64,000 nt of DNA from Chamaea fasciata (Eukaryota > Chordata > Aves > Passeriformes > Sylviidae): the NCBI GenBank assembly GCA_029207755.1, contig JARCOQ010000005.1, positions 48,015,563 to 48,079,562 on the forward strand. The letters run 5' to 3'. This document shows, one piece after another, positions 59,950 to 64,000 of the stretch. Position numbers and translations under genes: made by a program. The notes under the pieces were generated by a model that was not told where the DNA came from, did no database searches, and was given only the letters and a program-made list of their open reading frames with translations. Position 1 is the stretch's first letter, and each line of letters begins with the position of its first letter.

Positions 59950-62900
59950 ACCTAACTGGCAAGAGGAAAAGCCTTGGAGAAGTAAAAGAAAGTACTAAAG
60001 ATTACTTTCCAAAGATTGACAGTCCAAGGTGTTAGCTAGTGTGAGATAACAGAGAAGGGCCTGTTGGAAAGGTTGTCAATCTATGTCATCAATAAAAATC
60101 CTAAAGACAAATTGGCAAAGGATCTATGATGTTCCTAGAGGTTACTGGTTATCCATGGTCCAGGCACTGTTCAGATTGAATGAAATGGGAAAAAACTATT
60201 CTCATTTCTATGAAGCAAGCTTTGCACAATAAGGAATGAGGGTTAATAGAAGTAAAAAATTGCGGGGGTTTTGTACAAAGTTTTGGGTGCATTCCTAATA
60301 AGTAGTGACTCATTTGTGTGTTCCTCTTCGATGTGTCATTCCAAGCACATCATCAATGCAGAGTCAAATAGGGTAAACGAGAAATCCATACAAATGACAA
60401 GAGTGCTGGAGAGATGAAGTTCTATTGGATTCAAGTGATCTGTCTTAGCGCAGAACAAAATATCTGACAGCACATTATGACAGTCACCATTTCAGAGATT
60501 CTCGAACAGGAATTCTGCCATCGTCTAAAAAGTTTTTGGATCCAAGGTTAATTAATACTGAAGTTGCTACAAAATAAACCTGTGTGCCAGAAGACACAGA
60601 AGACCCCCCTAAAAAAAGGGTAAACTGTTACTTGCTAGAGAAATGAGAAAGAATTTGATGTGTCATAACTACTAAATGAGACCATGTGGCAGAAGTGACC
60701 ATGACATGTTTGTATAAAGACAAATTGCCTCAACAGAACTTGAAATAGAAGGCTGTTCATGCATCTAGTTTAAAACACAGCCTGCCACTGATGAAATCAC
60801 AGCATGATCGAAGGTCCAAGGTCAGGGCAAATAGATTTTGAAAGAAATGAAAAAGGCTGACTGGTAAAACACCTCTGCCACCCACGTCTAGGCTGCATGT
60901 CTGAAATGTCCCTCAGAGGTACCCCCTGAGTGAAACAGAAGATTGCACCTCCTTTTCCAGGACTCATACAATGTAAGTAAGGCTGTTCTGTGTCTGCAGT
61001 ACTCAATCCTTCATGGCCCAAAATGAGGTTCTCTACCTACTGGAAACAAGCCAGTGGCCAAAGTGCCCAGAAAAGGCAAGTTTGGTAAACTGGGAATGGT
61101 TTGTTGATCAGAATAATGCCCTTTTCCCACTGTCTGACTTTTTTTTGGCTGGACTGAAATTATCTCTAGTAGTATTTTTGATTACAGGCTTCATATGCTC
61201 TTAGGTGCTTTAATAAAATAACATAATGTTACATTAACAAAGAGGAACCAGAATATGTATCACTGAAGAGTCACACTGCAGTGTGAAAACAGAGATTTTT
61301 CAGACACAGAGGTATTTCCTTTTGTTTGAATGCAGCAATGTTGAAAGGTTTGTATGTCTCAAGACCCCTTTGCACCCCTCCTACAGGATTAAGAAAAGCT
61401 AAGACTTCTCCCCCTATCAGTTCTGCCTCCTGCACATCCATAGCCCCCACACTTTTATAGCTGACTGGCTGGACCACCTGTGTACATGGCGGATACAACT
61501 GGTCATCAGTCCGGGTCTGTTTGCACTGTCCCTGCTGCAGCCCTCCTTGGGCAGACACACAAACCTGTTTCCCCATCCTTGCAGCCACAAGGACACAGGA
61601 GAGCGTGATACTGGCTCATGTTCCTTCTGTGCCTGTCACAAGAAGAGCAGTGCCAGGGGACTTGCCACATGTCAATTCCCTACAGAATATTCTTCCCTTC
61701 CAGTGTTTCCATTCAGGACCCCTCAGCATTTAACAAAGCAAAGCAGCTGAAGTAAGAACAGTACAGGAGTGCAAGCAAAATTTCTAAATCCATCCAAACA
61801 GGAAAAGCTCTAACACTTAGCAGCTGATCACATAAATACCCTGCCAGGGGGATAGATCCCATGTTACTTCCAAGAGCAAGAAATTCCCTTGCAGAGCTGC
61901 CTCTAGCTGCTATCCCACTCCATGAGTTTGCTTTTGTTTTGGGATTAATTTCCAAGAGGGACCATGTGGTTTTGTATGGCTGTTTGTTTCTAAAAACATT
62001 TTGCCTACCCTTTTGAGTTCTGCTTTTCTTCCACTGGAAGCTAAAAGCCTCACAAGGGACTGAGTCCCCACTGAAGTATTTACAAATGTGATGTAACTGG
62101 CTAAAATATATTGTTTTGTTTCAAGAAGGTCACACTCTGTATGTACTGTGGCTCACCTTTGGAGGCAACCTCAGCACACAGCAAAGTCCCCACCTCCTAA
62201 CTGCGGCATGAACACAGGCAAGAGCTCATTCCTCCTGTATGAGTCCTGTGCACCAGACATGGTGAAAAGCTGCTGGCACAGCAAGACTGGCAGAGGAGGC
62301 ATAGCCCATCCACTGGGGAAGCGGCAGGAGAGCCAACATAGCGACCCAGAGTGGAGATCTCCTTCTCAAGCCTTACACCTGTGCCCTGGCAACTGCTCTG
62401 TTTTCCTGACCCCTCAGCAGTAGGATAATCTGTGGTTATGGCATCGCCACTGCCTAGTCCCTCGCAAAGACTTGTTTAACTATCACAGAAGGAGAAGTCT
62501 TAGCCAAGAGAGATCCTTGAGTAAGATGCAGGGGAGAAGGAGATACACGCCTCTGCTCCAGCTACCTTTCCTCCCTCTTCATAGCTTACAGAACCATGGT
62601 GTTGGGTGGTCCAGCACCAAAAGGTACCTACAGCATCCTTTCATTAATGTCAGCAGTGACAGAATCACATCACAGACATCAACTGTCTCCACTTAAGGAT
62701 TTATAGAAGCAATAACACAGATGCCATTCATGTTGCGTGCAGGTACCAACAGTCAGCATGCTTTAGGTGGCTGCTTTAGACTCATCCTCCTCATCTCAAT
62801 GCACCTGAGTGATCCTTCAGAGAGAAAACCCTCCTTCTTCTCCAGTTTGTCTTTCCTGTGGCCTAAGATACCCCAACAGGAGAGGTAGTAGTTTTTCTTC

Positions 62901-63224
62901 CCTACCTGAGCTTTACACTATCTGTAATTGGACAATCCTCTAATGTCTTCCTCTCCGTACTAAGGATTAATTTATGCTTTTGATTTTGCTCTTGGTAAAT
63001 TTCAACCAAGTTCTTGTTGGGACACAATATTCCTACATTAATGTCCAATCTGTAAATTTACTATTCCTTGTGCTGTATTGTGACAGCGGTTTTTGTCTGG
63101 ACAGGTGGAAATTGATGAATTTGTTCCTCTCTGAGGGGTGTTTTGAGCCATGAGAACTCCAGCCAGCTGGACTGATGTGGAAAACAGCTGCAAGTATCTC
63201 TAAGGGCATTGCCCAGGAGCCTTG
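59950..63224. other. Unique non-coding stretch
   Basis: No gene or named repeat was recognised; open frames are at most 105 codons. Confidence 0.4.
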
Positions 63225-63385
63225 CTATTAATAAATGCCTGCCTGGCTTTCCACAAAATCTGTTACATTATATATATTTGATGTATGCAAAAAGAACAAA
63301 TCCCCGGGACTGATTAATTGCAGGGTGAGAAATGTGAGTGCCTTTAATCAATAAAAAGGAAAAGCATGTAACATTTATGACTTCC
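63225..63385. promoter_or_regulatory. Possible conserved non-coding element
   Basis: A+T-rich sequence with clustered motif-like words: TTACATTATATATATTTGATG, GACTGATTAATTGCAGG and CCTTTAATCAATAAAAAGG. TAAT, ATTA and SOX/TCF-like words occur close together. The call rests on composition alone. Confidence 0.2.
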
Positions 63386-63537
63386 TCTCTTGTACCAGGC
63401 TGATTTGGAGTGTCTGTTGGCCCGTTCTTGATCATTGATCATGCACCTGTTTATTACCTACACTTTGGTCTCCAGCATCCCTAGTCTCACCATGCATCAG
63501 CTCCTTGCTCATCCCCTGACAGCTCCCCAGCCTCTTG

Positions 63538-63602
63538 CTTTGGATCATTTGAATTGCCCTTCACTGAACCTTTATGATTTCTGCACTCCTCATTAATTAC
63601 AC
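63538..63602 (-). mobile_element. Possible ancient CR1/L3-like LINE remnant
   Basis: The plus strand reads TTGGATCATTTGAATTGCCC then TTCACTGAACC and TTTATGATTTCTGCACTCC. This resembles the antisense of an old amniote CR1/L3 3' region (ATCATTTTGGTTGCCCTTCTCTGGACC-type order). It is short and diverged. Confidence 0.35.
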
Positions 63603-64000
63603 TGTTCCTTTCTTCCCTTCTATGTTTATTCTTCTGTTGGTATCGGCACACCTCTGTTTGTTTTACAACCACCTGGCAACACATGATGACAGGGTGTTGA
63701 AACAGCTTAGTTGGTGAGGGCTGAATAGCCGTCAAAATGCCATGTTAGTTACACAGGCACTGCTGACTGAGGAATTGGCTCAGACATTCAGTCACCTAGT
63801 ACAGCACACATTCACATTGCCCTTTGACTGAGCTAAGGGAGGAGAAAGGCCCGCTTGGCCACAAACATCAGCACCACATATCTGTGTGGGTGTGAGCAGA
63901 ACAGCAGAGACATTGGGCAGCTGAAGAGAATGGCTACAGCCTCCTTCCCTATACGATGCATGCAGAGGAGGAGACAGGGCTTGGGAGAGATGTTTGAAGT
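63603..64000. other. Unique non-coding stretch to window end
   Basis: No feature was recognised in the last 400 bases; a short minus-strand frame at 63487-63735 is Lys/Asn-rich and unremarkable. Confidence 0.4.

Noticed and set aside
1..64000. CRISPR arrays, operons, ribosome-binding sites, rRNA or bacterial mobile elements
   Set aside because: Nothing of this kind is present; the repeats are those of a vertebrate (avian) nuclear genome.

Overview
The window reads as non-coding nuclear DNA from a bird. Three strong CR1 LINE 3' ends and one short CR1 stub (at 32464, 53947, 59530 and 7155), two of them carrying the avian octamer-type tail, support this. A songbird is the most likely source, because the LTR at 27100-27788 resembles passerine ERVL-type LTRs as I remember them; no database was searched. 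Composition is uneven: mostly CpG-poor, A+T-leaning sequence, broken by one CpG-dense block at 24300-25020. I found no protein-coding gene, rRNA, tRNA or CRISPR array. The longest open frames (up to 219 codons, most opening on GTG or TTG rather than ATG) show no recognisable domain and overlap on both strands, so none is called as a CDS. The simplest reading is an intergenic stretch or the interior of a very long intron.

Layout: 1-600 is the U3 part of a minus-strand LTR running off the left edge, with CCAAT and TATA elements. 600-7100 is unique sequence with a G-quadruplex motif (1970) and a diverged 180-bp tandem duplication (6803). 7155-7345 is a CR1 fragment whose edge carries a 25-bp tandem duplication. 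About 12504-12900 is a second, diverged minus-strand LTR of the same family as the left-edge one. 19530-19700 and 33034-33130 look like very old MIR-type SINE fragments. 21238-21283 is an A46 run. 24300-25020 is the CpG-dense block, with several TAAT-type motifs, and is the best candidate regulatory element. 26380-27094 is an old LTR-like segment next to or interrupted by a complete ERVL-type solo LTR (27100-27788) with 5-bp target-site duplications. 32464-32645 is a minus-strand CR1. 33755-33777 is a C23 run. 44964-44993 is (TTG)10. 49229-49321 is CA/CAAA low-complexity sequence. 53947-53992 and 59530-59949 are plus-strand CR1 3' ends. 63538-63602 may be an ancient CR1/L3-like remnant.

No genes act together here. 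What the window holds is a record of retroelement insertion over several ages (old MIR and L3-like, then CR1 and older LTRs, then the ERVL solo LTR), short tandem duplications and a small number of candidate regulatory segments. I found no evidence for a new multi-gene system. The most useful leads are the CpG-dense block, the ERVL insertion, the related LTR pair and a weak 39-nt exon candidate at 29046-29084.
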